Of a stretch of DNA of 64,000 nt, positions 1-9,890 are shown one piece after another; position 1 is the stretch's first letter, and every line of letters starts with the position of its first letter. Source of the DNA: Prorocentrum cordatum (taxonomy: Eukaryota > Sar > Dinophyceae > Prorocentrales > Prorocentraceae); NCBI GenBank assembly GCA_963575745.1, contig CAUYUJ010003047.1, positions 445,553-509,552 of the forward strand, given 5' to 3'. A program made the translations under genes and the position numbers. The notes below the pieces were generated by a model. That model was given only the letters and a program-made list of their open reading frames with translations. It had not been told where the DNA came from and made no database searches.

Positions 1-185
1 TCGGTACATGTGTATATGGGTATACACAATCCAATCACCCTTGTACTGTGTACTGGCCAGAGCCGCAGCGCAAAGGATCACCAACTGCAGACAACGGGCC
101 TCACGCCCAAGCCGCTCGAGGCTGTCCGAGTACCCCCAAGGGGGCGCCACCAAACAGCTAAAACAGGGCTAGGATCAGGATAAAT

Positions 186-238
186 CGCTCCAGAGCGTTC
201 CGGAGCGCTCTCAGAGCGTTCCGGAACGCTCTGGAGCG
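186..238. repeat. Short perfect hairpin near the left edge
   Basis: Arms of about 26 bp built from GAGCGTTCCGGAGCGCTC and its complement, with almost no loop. It lies downstream of exon 4 in the fusion gene. The rest of 1-443 shows no recognisable exon. Confidence 0.6.
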
Positions 239-443
239 GCCGCGGCGCCCAATACATCCTCCAAACCCGCCGACTCTCAGATATCTCGAGTTATCCCGAT
301 CCGATGTTGCCCCGATCTTCGCGTCGTTTGCACAGCTGCGAGGGTCCAGGGGACGTCTAGTCTAACGGCGCCCCAGAGAGCACCAAAGGGCCAGCAGGCC
401 GGCCCCGGCGCGGCACCCCGTCGGACCACGAGAACCCACCCAC

Positions 444-565
444 CTTGCTTCGACGGCCGCTCCGTGAAAACCCAGCCAGACTGGACGCGACGCCGCGAAG
501 CGCTGCGGATACGGGTCTCCATCAGATGCATGTTGTTGAACTTCATCCTCTCGTCGGCCTGGTAC
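444..565 (-). CDS. GPCR-5-phosphatase fusion, exon 4: tail after the phosphatase domain
   Basis: Acceptor CCGCAG at 566, then GTACCAGGCCG. The split codon AG+G restores Arg and the frame continues RYQADERMKFNNMHLMETRI, then a basic stretch and VFTERPSKQ. The 40 residues after the catalytic domain were not recognised; they could start a C2-like or linker segment. A GT donor follows at 443 (GTGGGTGGG). Later exons lie to the left of the window or are too short to see in 1-443. Confidence 0.75.
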
Positions 566-765
566 CTGCGGGTCGGGCGAGAGGGGGGGATAGCCAAGGG
601 GGGGGTTGAGAATCAGCTCAAGTAGCTGATTTTCCCGGCGCCTCCCGGCGCCGGAGGCGGTCATGTATCGAGTAATGGGCCCCTCGGTGAGGCCGAAACC
701 AGCTGCATGCAGCAAATTTCGTAACCCCCCCTTTCCCCATCCCCCCCTTTCGCCCGGCCTGGTAC
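566..765 (-). mobile_element. Family A introner-like element forming a whole 200-bp intron
   Basis: This is exactly the intron between exons 3 and 4. A 14-bp direct repeat (CGGCCTGGTACCTG on the plus strand) lies at 555-568 and 755-768, exactly 200 bp apart. The element body has terminal inverted repeats (GGGCGAAAGGGGGGGAT against ATCCCCCCCTCTCGCCC on the coding strand), and an inner hairpin around the CGGCGCCTCCCGGCGCCG palindrome. One direct-repeat copy sits in the intron as its 5' splice site and the other starts the next exon. A second copy without a flanking duplication is at 14782-14973. Confidence 0.85.
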
Positions 766-1190
766 CTGAGGTGGTACACCGCGGCCACGGGCCTGTGGTC
801 GCTGCCCATGGCGGCGTCGCACAACTCGTAGGCGCGGCAGACCAGGGCCTTCCTGCAGTCCGGGAGGCTGTGGGCCAGGATGCGGTCCGTGTAGCTCGGC
901 GGACGCAGCGAGGCGTCCTCGGTGCTCGCGGGGCTCTCCCTGGTGTCCGTGGGCATGATGTCAGAGCCGCTGCTGGTGTGAATGAGCGCGCCTCCAGGGG
1001 AGCCCTCCTTGAGCACTGCCCGGTCCTTGCTCTTCCGCCTCGCGCCGCCGTCCCTGACCCTCGTGGTGTACGCCGACCGCAGCCGGCCCACGTCGCAGTA
1101 GTCGCCGCAGTCTCCTGCGTCCTCGCCCCTCGCCCGGCGGAAGGAGGGCGGGAACCGGATGGGATGCTCCTGGAAGTTGTGCAGCACCAC
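766..1190 (-). CDS. GPCR-5-phosphatase fusion, exon 3: IPPc C-terminal catalytic motifs
   Basis: Joins exon 2 in phase 0 after the acceptor CGTCGCCCAG, giving RDQVVLHNFQEHPIRFPPSF; F-E-x-x-I-x-FPPSF is a conserved IPPc segment. After an Arg/Ser-rich insertion of about 80 residues the second signature appears as RPPSYTDRIL (family P-x-W/Y-C/T-DRIL), followed by GSDHRPVAAVY (family SDHKPV). The catalytic Asp and His are therefore present and the domain looks intact. The insertion between FPPSF and the DRIL motif is longer than usual. The exon ends ...CACCTCAG and is followed by GTACCAGG, the first copy of a direct repeat. Confidence 0.9.
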
Positions 1191-1586
1191 CTGGGCGACG
1201 AGAAGAGAAGCAGGGGAGCAAAAAGGGGCATAAACATAACAACTCGGAGGTCCGCGCGGATTTCTCGGATCGGCGCTGGGGCCCCCTCCCTGGCGCGCGG
1301 AGCGCGCCAGGAGCGGCGCCGGAGGCGCCGCCGGGGGGCCCCAGCGCCGATCCGAGAAATCCGCGCGGACCTCCGAGTTTTTATGTTTATGCCACTTTTT
1401 GTTCCCCTAAAAAGGGACATGGGGTTTTACGCTCGACGGCGTGGCGACCTTGCGCGGTGGCTTACGAAGACCGCCGGCGCGACACACCGCGTGAGAGAGA
1501 GAGAGAGAGCCCTTACGCGCGCGCGACCTTACGCGGACAGCGCACGAATGTCAGCACCATCGACGCCCATCTCTTGCGTCGCTCAC
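1191..1586 (-). other. Intron 2 of the fusion gene (GT-AG), with a family D hairpin
   Basis: A 396-bp canonical intron. CAGGTG is found at both the donor (CAG|GTGAGC) and the acceptor (CCCAG|GTGGTG). About half of it is the near-perfect inverted repeat at 1213-1407, described separately. The 3' end is pyrimidine-rich (GCTTCTCTTCTCGTCGCCCAG). A GA dinucleotide run (about 1493-1513) lies near the donor side. Confidence 0.85.
1213..1407. mobile_element. Family D inverted-repeat element, copy 1 (long hairpin)
   Basis: Two arms of about 75 bp, nearly perfect reverse complements, both built around GGAGGTCCGCGCGGATTTCT. They are joined by a short loop containing GCGCGCGGAGCGCGC. Outer ends read GGGGAGCAAAAAGGGGC and its complement GCCACTTTTTGTTCCCC. 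Related copies: 41265-41450, 21075-21240 and a partial one at 24604-24690. No transposase is present, so it would be a non-autonomous element. Confidence 0.75.
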
Positions 1587-2963
1587 CTGATCTCTCATGG
1601 CCATGGTGAGCTCCTCGCTCTCCATCAGGAGGTCCCACTGACTGGTGGCCTCCCTGCTGGTGGAGTTGCTCATCCGGTGCAGCTCGTCGGAGGTGAGGTC
1701 GAACTCTATCGCGTCAGGGTGGCTGGAGAACTTGTAGCGGTCGCCAGGCCTCCCGGACCGGCCGCTACGGAGCCGCATGGCATCTGGGACCATGCGCATA
1801 TAGCGCTTGCGCGTCCAGTCGGGGGAATTGAAGAGGTGCATGCGCTCCTCGAGCGAGGCCTTCGCTACGATCTCGAGGATCTCCTCCGGGCTCGCGTGGA
1901 CACGGTAGTTCAGGTCCCCCAACAGGATCGTGTGGTGGAAAAGCAAGTTCACGTCCATGCTGACGTCGACGTCGGTGAGCACGCTCCTATGCAAAGCATC
2001 CCGGATCAAGCTGTGACGCTTTTCCAATCGGTGGTGGCCCTTGCTATCTGAGGCAAGATGTCCTCCAAGCACCGCCAGAGTGACACCGTAGAAGCGCAGG
2101 GCGAAGCCGACCATACCTTTGTTGCTGGCGACGTAAGGTCCGAACTTCACGCCGCCTTTGACGTGGTTGTGCATGCTTCGCATCACGGCAAATGCTCCTT
2201 TCTCCGCTTCCGCTTTCGGCACGAAGACGAGCACGGCGATGAGCCCATGGAAACCCATGTGGGAGTGGCCGATGGCTTCGTGGTACGCCACGTACTCGGT
2301 GCCGCCAGAGCGCAAGTGATTCTTGATGTGAACCTCCAGCTCCTCAAGGGGGATCTGGCACTCCTGCAGCGCCAGTATGTATATGTCGTGGCCGGGGGGT
2401 ATCCAGCAGCCTAGTGGCCGGGCAGCCCTCAGGCTGGTCTCGCCAAGGTTGTACGTCACGGCGTAGATGGAGGCGCGCCTCGACTCGTTCGCGCCCCCGC
2501 TGAACTGCATCTTGCGATCCTCGATCGCCTGGGCCACCTGGGCCGTGTGCACGCGGAGCAGGCAACGCAGGCCCACGTACACGAGCGCAGTGCAGCCGCC
2601 GTGAAGGGGCGCGAAGGCCGCGTGCAAGCACAGGGTCCAGAGAGGGCCCCGGCGGCCGGTCCACTCGCAGATCTCGTAGACCAGGCCGAACATCCAGCAG
2701 AGAACAAACACCACCATCAGCAGCGTCTGCTGTACGCAGAGGAACCTTGCGGCCTCCTGGCCCAGCCTCGTCTGCTGCCGGCACACGGTATGGAAGGACA
2801 CGGCCACGATCACTGGAGCGTTGAACAGCCACGCCAGGCCGAGGACCAGGTAGAAGCAAGCGAACCTGAGGCCGCTGTGCTCCTCCGAGATCCAGCACCA
2901 GATCGGCCCAGGGCCCATGACTCCGCCATTCAGCAGCAAGACGGCCAAAATCCGACGGCCTTC
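1587..2963 (-). CDS. GPCR-5-phosphatase fusion, exon 2: helices 4-7 plus most of the IPPc domain
   Basis: An open reading frame of about 459 codons starting after the acceptor CCCACAG (2963) or GGAAG (2959). It opens with the end of helix 4 (ILAVLLL) and the family motif IWCWIS before helix 5. Helices 5, 6 and 7 follow (FACFYLVLGLAWLFNAPVIV; LMVVFVLCWMFGLVYEI; CTALVYVGLRCLL). After a short linker comes an inositol-polyphosphate 5-phosphatase fold: VTYNLGE (the TWNVAG-like strand), YILALQECQ with the metal-binding Glu, a GGHLASDS strand and the signature GDLNYRVHA. One uninterrupted frame joins receptor and enzyme, so the fusion is seen directly in this exon. The exon ends AGAGATCAG with a GT donor (GTGAGC) at 1586. 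Expected role: a membrane receptor that hydrolyses 5-phosphates of phosphoinositides or inositol phosphates in response to a ligand (inference). Confidence 0.9.
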
Positions 2964-3430
2964 CTGTGGGGCCATCAAAGCGCATTGGCCTCACAGTCGT
3001 TGCATTCTTCTTACATCGGAAAATCAGCTATTGTTGGTCCCCCTCGTTCGGTGCGCACGTTTTCTAAATGGAAGGGTCCCCCTCGGCTCTCGCACCCTGT
3101 TTCTTATCAGGGAAAGCCTTCCCGCTCACGCCATGCCCCTGCTGGGTCCCCAGCTACTGCGAGAACAACGGCTGCTGCTTGAGACCTCTCCACTATCCAT
3201 GCACGAATCGCGCCCTCGCTTCCTGACAATGTACTCAAGAATCGCGCTGCCGCCTGCGACGTCCTCTGAATCCCACCAGCCCTCTGGGCGTCGGTGGTTT
3301 AGAGCGTTTCCTCTTCCACCTCTCCCTCTTCCCCTTCGGGAAGGGGTTTACCCCTCCCCCTGCCCCCTCCCCACTGACCTGGACAGGAGGGGCGGGGAGC
3401 GGTCAGAGCGTCCAAAACGGCCTCGGCGAG

Positions 3431-3691
3431 GAAGCCAAAATCATTGATTTTACTATGGTTTTGGCCCCATTTTGGCCTTTTGAGGGGGCAGGGCTAATTA
3501 AAGCTCCCCTTTTCTTTGAAGCCAAAATCATTGATTTTACCAAGGTTTTGGCCCCATTTTGGCCTTCTGAGGGGGCAGCGCTAATTAAAGCTCCCCTCTT
3601 ATTTGAAGCCAGAATCATTGATTTTACTAAGGTTTCGGCCCCATTTTGGCCTTCTGAGGGGGCAGCGCTAATTGAAGCTCCCCTCTTCTTT
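3431..3691. repeat. 87-bp tandem repeat, three copies
   Basis: Unit starts GAAGCCAAAATCATTGATTT at 3431, 3518 and 3605; a fourth unit degenerates after 3692. Copies differ by a few substitutions only. Because 87 is a multiple of three, frames stay open through it, but the reading has no resemblance to a known protein. Confidence 0.9.
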
Positions 3692-3709
3692 GATCGATTT
3701 CCTCCTAGA

Positions 3710-3845
3710 TGGCCCCAAGAAGCGCTCAGGAGGCACCAAGAGGCCCCAAGATGGCCCCAAGATGGCCCCAAGAGGCCCCCAGGAGGCCCCCAAGAGGATC
3801 CCAAACGGCCCAAAGAGGCCCCCCCGAGGCACCCAAGACGCCGAA
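3710..3845. repeat. CCCAAGAGG-type degenerate repeat
   Basis: Runs of GGCCCCAAGAGGCC with 9-12 base spacing. The same texture recurs at 18725-19255, 28690-29035, 32275-32400, 32940-33100, 37855-38090, 51265-51560 (opposite strand), 52085-52620, 56970-57300 and 59730-59915. Confidence 0.8.
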
Positions 3846-3890
3846 AAGCCCCTCAGGCCGACCCTCTACTCGCCTGGGCGTCGTTTCTGG

Positions 3891-4068
3891 ACGGGCTGGT
3901 GGGGATACTTTTTTTTTACAGCCGCAGGCGGAAGCGCCAGCGGCGAGCAGTCACGGTCGGGCTGCGGCCGCGACTAAATTCCCGGGCGCGCACGGGAGCC
4001 GCGGATCAGGCGGCGAGGGGGCGGCAACCCAGAAACGGGCTGGTGGGGATACGCGAAGCGTCTAGAAT
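3891..4068. mobile_element. Family G repeat, copy 1
   Basis: Bounded by two matches to GGCTGGTGGGGATAC, the first followed by a T run and the second by GCGAAGCG. The inside is GC-rich with GGCGGCGAG. A second, more diverged copy is at 19805-20076; fragments are at 19565-19660 and 30010-30040. Non-coding dispersed repeat. Confidence 0.55.
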
Positions 4069-4402
4069 TTGCAAAAAGGGTCGCCCTTTCTCTGCTCAGG
4101 AATCGCGCTCTTTCAAAAGGTGTGGCCATTTCATGAAGAATCGCTCTCGCGCCACTTTGGACTTGCACTCTCGCCCAGGACATCCTTACAAATCGCCCAG
4201 GAACCGCGCTCTCGCCTCATACGTCGCACAAGATTGTCCAGGAACTGTGTCTTGTATTCCGCACGCCTGACCCGCTCATGGGGGCCAGCTCGCCCGAACC
4301 GCCATTGGGGACTACCGGCCCGCACGACTCGCCCGCAGGGTCCGCCCAGCCCGACCCGCCAGTGAGGTCCGCTCGCCCGACCCCGACCCGCCCGCTTCAG
4401 GT

Positions 4403-4557
4403 TAGGTCGGGCGTGTCCACCTACAGGCGGACGTTGAACGAAAAAGAAAACACTCCAAACAGACTCCACAAATCTTAAAACATAGTCAACAAGCCATCCC
4501 CAGACCATTTCTCACTAGTTTTGAAGATTCCTCCTGCAGAGGGACACGCCCGACTTT
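4403..4557. mobile_element. Family H inverted-repeat element, copy 1
   Basis: About 155 bp. It starts TAGGTCGGGCGTGTCC and ends GGGACACGCCCGACTT, which are imperfect inverted repeats. The A/T-richer interior contains CAAATCTTAAAACATAG. Copies 2 and 3 are at 14504-14663 and 30358-30517. All three lie in introns, two of the dynein gene and one of the receptor gene. Confidence 0.75.
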
Positions 4558-4707
4558 CGCTTACGCTTCCGCCCGCCCCGCCCGCCCAGCAAGGCCCGCC
4601 GGTTCCCGCCCTGCTTCGGGGATGGACCCCCTTTGGCAGAACGTGGTCTCGTGAGAACGATCTCGGGCCAAAAGCCTGGCGGGCGCAGGCCTGGAGAATG
4701 ACGGCCC

Positions 4708-4938
4708 CGGCGCCCTCTTGTTTGGACGCCCGAAATGTGCACGGGAAGAATGGGCACAGTGCCCAACAACAAATGTTGTCCCAAACCAACAGCGGCCGCT
4801 GTTGGGCGGGCGGCCTTCTGTCGCGAATGGGCACGCGGCGGCGTGGACAGCGAGTCCTGTGCAAAATGAACAGGAACTGCTGTTGGGCATTGTACCCATT
4901 ATTTCCGTACCCATTTCAGGCGTCCAGATCTTGAGGAC
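4708..4938. mobile_element. Family I inverted-repeat element, copy 1
   Basis: The left arm (GTTTGGACGCCCGAAATG, then AGAATGGGCACAGTGCCCAA) is reverse-complementary, with mismatches, to the right arm (TTGGGCATTGTACCCATTAT, then CATTTCAGGCGTCCAGAT). Arms are about 55 bp. A longer relative lies at 14096-14500, again next to a family H copy. Confidence 0.65.
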
Positions 4939-5734
4939 CGAAAACGGACAATTCACTAATCGACGTGTCAGGGTGGGGGCCCTGCTCACCCCCGACCGAT
5001 GTCCCGCCCGCCCGTCCCGCCGGTCGGGGGCCTGCCCGCCGGCCTGCCCAGCGGGGTCTGCCCGCCAGACCCGGCGGCGGTGCGCAGTGTGCTGCCCGGC
5101 AGGGCTCGACCCAGAGCCGGCACGAAGCAAAACCCCACAGGGCTTCGTCCACAAACACAGGGGGCAGGAGTCGTCGAGGGTGTGGTACATGCCTGTTGCA
5201 GCGCGAGTCGCGAAGAGGGAACCGTGTCAAACGACATCGGATCTCCACGTGTGGGGAAGAACTAATGTTTACCCCCCTGTCGGCCAGCACTTGCTGCTCT
5301 CACTCAATGGCGTGTCCCATAACATTCGCACCGCGTGTACCCTTTCCTTCTCTGAACTGACTGCACCTGCCCCCCACTCTGTAAAACCCCCCCGGCCCCA
5401 AACATGGGACCCCGTAGCGGGTGGGGAACTTAAGCTGGTCTTGACCCCGACGTCCCCTCCAAACACTACGCTGGATCGATGCTCCCAGGGCCACGATCCT
5501 GGTATCGGCGGCGAGCAAGGAGGGGAGGTGAGAAGGAGAAGCCTTCTCAGAAGGCGGCAGGGCTTTTCAGAAGCTCTCCGGCCTTCTGAAAAGTATTCTT
5601 TCTTTTCAGGGAAGGCTTAGAAAAAACCTCTCAGAAGGCGTGGGGACTTCCGATCCTTCTGAGAAGGCCCGCCTCTTCTCGGTTCCCCCCCGGGCTCGCC
5701 GCCGATAGTAAATCACGCCGGCTCTGTGTCACAG

Positions 5735-6600
5735 GGCAACGATTGCTAGACGATTGCACCAGAGCCGCGCTCCCGGGGCCACGACCCCTTGTAAAACGGA
5801 CCACGTCCGTGCTCCCAAGGCCACGACCCCTTGTAAGTCCCGCTGGATCCGCACTTTCAGAACCACGATCCTTAATGAGCTGCCTCGTCCCGCGCTCCCA
5901 GGGTTATGTTGCTCCCGTGGCACTTAAGGACCACATCCCGAAACTGGGCTCCGAGCACCAGGGAAAGGTGTCGAAGAGGTGTCGAAGCAGTGTCGGACGA
6001 GTGCCCCCCCAGGGCCCGACGCGTGAAAGCCCTTGAGTTTTTCGGCACTTCCTCCTGGTGCTCGAAATTCTGTCTGGTGGTCAAGGCGGCTGGAACATCA
6101 TAATCCCAGGGCCGAGATTCCCTGGAAGTGGCGAGGGGTCCAAGCTCCGACGGCCACGATCCCTCGGAACTGGGAGTGTGTTCGCGCTCCGAGGGCCACG
6201 ACCCGCGCTCTCGAGGCCACTGCCGTGCTCAGCTCAAATCACACTACATCCGCGCTCTCACAGGTCACTATCTTTTCCAAACTACTCAGGGTCCTCGCTC
6301 CGAGGGCCACTATCCCTCGTGCTGGGTCTGGGCACCCAAGGCCACGACCGAGTCTAAAAGACGTTGCATCCGTGCTCGAGTTAGCTTCGCTTGACCTGGG
6401 CTTCCAGGGCCGCAAATCCTAGCACGTAACATTGGAACCGCACTCCTAAGGCCACAATCTCTCGTAAATCAAGCTGCATCGATGCTCCCAAGGCCCCGAT
6501 CCGAGGAAGGTTACGCGGGGTCCCTGCGCTTCCAGGGCCATGATCTCTCGCAAATTGCGACGGCTCTATGCTCCTGGGGCGCGAACCATCTGCGACACTA
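5735..6600. repeat. Degenerate satellite, roughly 45-bp period
   Basis: Recurring core CCCAGGGCCACGATCCCT followed by GTAAA-like ends, 15 or more diverged units. The same core recurs at 59345-59720. No coding sense. Confidence 0.7.
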
Positions 6601-6780
6601 CGCAAAACAGGCCCCAAGAGGCTTCCTCGAGATCGAGAGAGCCCTCAAAGGAAAGCCAGATACCAGTCCAAGCGCGCCCCGATGGGAACTCACGGAGGCA
6701 GGCCCAGGCGCAAACGTTGGCCTCTGAGGGCCCGAGGTAAACCGAATAGAGCCACACAGGACAGAACACGGCTCACTAGG

Positions 6781-6885
6781 AGTCTTCCTCCTCCTCCTCT
6801 TCCTCCTCCTCCTCCTCCTCCTCTTCCTCCTCCTCCTCCTCTTCCTCCTCCTCCTCCTCCTCCTCCTCCTGCTCCTCCTCCTCCT
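6781..6885. repeat. CCT microsatellite
   Basis: About 105 bp of CCT with occasional TTC interruptions, in intron 1 of the fusion gene. Confidence 0.95.
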
Positions 6886-7020
6886 CAGAAGGGGAGATCC
6901 CTTCGCTGGCCATGGGGATACGGAACGTAATGAACATGAGGTTATGGCGACGACGAGGATGGCGGCGAGGGACCCCCCGAGGCCTGCGGCAGGTGGGCTG
7001 GCGGCAATGTCCGAAGGCCT

Positions 7021-7437
7021 TCGGATAAACGGGGCAACCACACATGCAGCCAGGTAGAACTTGATCATCTGTTTGAGCACACGGACGGGCTTCTTTAACA
7101 CTACCCATAAAAACATGTTGAAGGCCATGCAGGAGTTCCACAGCACGCTCGCCAACGAGAACCACTGGATACCAAAGCCCTGGATCTTGCACAGGATCGG
7201 GCTGTTGGAGACCAGACAGCCCCCAGCCATGAAGAAGCCGCACCCGAGGTACAGCACGCACAGGACCGCCAGCAGCTTCTTCACGAGCCTGTCCGCCGAC
7301 ACCGACTCCTTGTGCTCCCGCAGCACTGGCCTGAGAATGGCCACGCAGCCGACGCAGGACAGGACCGAGGACAGGCTCGCCAGGAGCTGCAGCAGCAGCT
7401 GCTCACCGCCCGTGAGGCCCTGCCAGCCAGGCGCCAT
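7021..7437 (-). CDS. GPCR-5-phosphatase fusion, exon 1: cAMP-receptor-like helices 1-4
   Basis: First recognisable exon of a receptor fused to a lipid/inositol phosphatase. The chosen start is the ATG at 7437 (MAPGWQG), because the short N-terminus before helix 1 fits the cyclic-AMP-receptor-like family. Helix 1 is about residues 11-36 (LLLQLLASLSSVL, CVAILRP) and helix 2 contains LLAVLCVLYLGCGFFMAG. A loop CKIQGFGIQWF leads into helix 3 (LASVLWNSCMAFNMFLWVVL). The CKIQ and WxxCMAFNM pattern is typical of Dictyostelium cAR/CRL receptors. Helix 4 starts at FYLAACVVAPF and is completed in exon 2. The donor is not resolved: the frame and family spacing put it near 7021-7023 (a GA or GC donor would fit), but a GT a few codons earlier also exists. 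Family assignment rests on motif reading only. Codons are strongly G/C at third positions. Confidence 0.8.
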
Positions 7438-8039
7438 CGCCGCGCCGCTGGCGCGCGACCCTCCCCGGGGGCGTCCTCGTGACCGCGGCGGCGCCTCGGA
7501 GCCCCCAGGCCGTGCCGCCGCCGACTCCGCCGGCGACGGGGCCGGGAGGCCGCAGGCTCCGGGGAGGTGCGAAACGACCGCGGCGCGCCTGCTGAGGCAA
7601 CCTTCCGCGCTGTGGTGCCCCCGACGCCGGGCGGGACCGCCGGGGGGGCGACGGCGACGCGCCGCAGGCTCGTGCCACAAGGGCTGCGGAGGGGACCAGT
7701 GCCTCCTCGCGTGGCTGAACAATCGCGACGGCGGGATCGCAGCGTTTCTTCTGCAATTATACCAGGCCCTTGCCAGGCCCCGGGGGCAATCCCAAAGTGA
7801 CCCCGGGCTGGCCCCACGGAGCGGGTCGAGAAGCCAGGGGAAATGCGTTTCACAGGCGCTCGCTCGGAAAACCCCCCGTGGCACGCCGGGCGCCGCCGGG
7901 GGGCCCCACCCTCCAGCCCAGACCCCCTCCCCCCACCCCCCCTTTTCCAAAGAGGGTGGCTCGAAGCGAAACTGGATCAGATCACGACCTATTGGGGCGG
8001 ACTCCAGCCACTTCGGTGCCAATTCCAACCGAGCATGCA

Positions 8040-9130
8040 CCAATTCCAACTGCTTTGGAAGCTCTTTAGAGATTCCTTGAAAGTTCTTTCTGAGATTCCT
8101 TGAGAATTCCTTCGGAATTCTTCAAACTGCCTCAAGGGTTCCTGAGATATTAGACCCTCCTCCGACACTCCGCAAAAATTCCTTTGGAATTCCTCGTGGA
8201 CCCTCCGTGTTCTTCAGGGATCAAAGATCCCTCCGGATTCCTCAGGGACTCCTCACAGAATGTTCCAGATTCCTTACGGGTTCCTGCAGGGATTCTCCCG
8301 ACTCCTCAAGGATTCTTCAGGATTCCCCAAATTGCTAAGGATTCCTCCAGGATTCCTCCGGGATTCCTCAGGACTCCACAGCACATGTCTTAGGTTTCCC
8401 CGTGATGATTCAAGGACTCTTTCTGGTTTCCCCGCGATTCCTTCGCATCCTTCTGGCTTTTCTCAAGGGCCGTCGCAGCTGTTAAAAGACATGGTTCCTC
8501 AGAATTTCCCTGCGATGTGTCAAAGGTCCGGAACGATTATCCACATATTCTTTGTGATTCTTCGTCGGTTCCCCGGAATTCTTAAGCGATTCCTCTGGTT
8601 TCCGCAGAGTTGCCTTCGGAATCTCACGGATGCTTCAAAGATTTCTCGAGACGCCTCGTGGTTCGCCACAGTCCTCGCGATTCTTCAAAGGTTCCCTCTG
8701 GTTCCTCGACTTCTTCAGTGCACCCCTGTGGTTCTTCAGGCATCCCCTAAGATCCCTCATGGTTCGTCAGGGATTCCTCCTTTTTCTTCTTTGATCCCGT
8801 CGGATTCCCACGGGATTCCTGAGAATTCGTCGCGCTTCTTCAAATATTCCTCGGGACTCCGCAAGGATTCCTTAAATATTCCTCCGAGACTACTCAGACA
8901 TTCCTTTGGACTCTTTCGAGGTTCCTCAGAAACTCCTTCCAGGATGCCTCGCGACGATCCAAACGGATTTCGTGTGATTATTTAAAGTTTCCTCGGGACT
9001 CCTCATGATTGTTCTAAGATGCCTCCTCGACGTTACTTCGGAATTCCACCGAGATTCCTCGGGATTCTATCAAAATTCTTCAGGGATTCCTGTCAACATT
9101 CTTCCGGAATTCCTGATCTTGAAGGATTCC
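8040..9130. repeat. GATTCCT-type degenerate short repeat
   Basis: Dozens of near-copies of GGATTCCTC at irregular 10-20 bp spacing. From about 9440 to 9890 the texture changes to AGGATCCCTGAAAGATCC-like units of about 20 bp. Confidence 0.75.
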
Positions 9131-9439
9131 TGATGGATGATCCCCCCCGGATTCCTAAAAAGGAATTCTGAGGAATTCCTGGAGGGACTCCTTGTGGGTT
9201 CCTGAGACATCCCTCCCAAATTCCTAGGGCAATTTTCCGGATTTCGTAGACATACTTTCCCCGATTTTTGCGGGACTCACGTGCCCTTATGTATGGGATT
9301 AGTTTGGCATTCCGTTCAGGATTTGTGTGTGATTCCCGCGACACTACATTCACGATCCATCGGAGATTGTTCCAAGATTTCCCGGAGAGCCTTGCAGGAA
9401 TCCTCGCAGATCCTCGAAGATTTCTCGGAGGTCCGTACA

Positions 9440-9890
9440 AGATTCCTTACATATCCTACTCAGATGCCAGGCGTATCTTGCAGGATCTCTTCGGGATCCC
9501 TCCTAAGACCCCCGACAGATCCATCCCTTAAAATATCCGTGCAGGACCCCTGGGGGATCCTTACAGGATCCCTGAAAGACCCTTGCGGGATCCTTGAGAG
9601 ATCGTCCCGGGATCCAAAGGACAGCCTTCAAGGACACCTGAAAGATTCTTCCAGGATCCCTGAGAGATCCTTCCAGGATCCCTGAAAGATCTGCAGTGGG
9701 TCTTCGAAAGTCCCTTGCAGGATCCCCGAAGGAGTATACTTCCAGGGTCCCTGGGAGGGCCTTGCACGTTTCTGGTAAGAGCCTTCCCAGATGTCCGAGA
9801 GATCCTTACCTTACAGGATTCACAAGAGATCCTTAAACGATGTCCTTCCCGAGGGATCCTTGAAGGATCCCGGGGGGATCCCATTTCCTT
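9440..9890. repeat. AGGATCCCTG-type degenerate repeat
   Basis: Repeated GATCCTT / GGATCCCTG words, often palindromic (GGATCC). It continues the previous array with a different core. Confidence 0.7.

Larger units (their letters stand above)
2964..7020 (-). other. Intron 1 of the fusion gene, about 4 kb, repeat-filled
   Basis: No exon was recognised between the two receptor exons, and the helix 4 spacing suggests none is missing. The interval holds an 87-bp triple tandem repeat, CCCAAGAGG-type degenerate repeats, copies of families G, H and I, short hairpins around 5540-5690 (AAGCCTTCTCAGAAGG-like), a degenerate satellite of roughly 45-bp period (5735-6600) and a CCT tract (6781-6885). Confidence 0.7.

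Noticed and set aside
3540-3660. Possible relict dinoflagellate spliced leader (CCCCATTTTGGCCTTC)
   Set aside because: Only the CCATTTTGGC core is shared, it belongs to an 87-bp tandem repeat and no processed gene follows; no true spliced leader was seen in the window.
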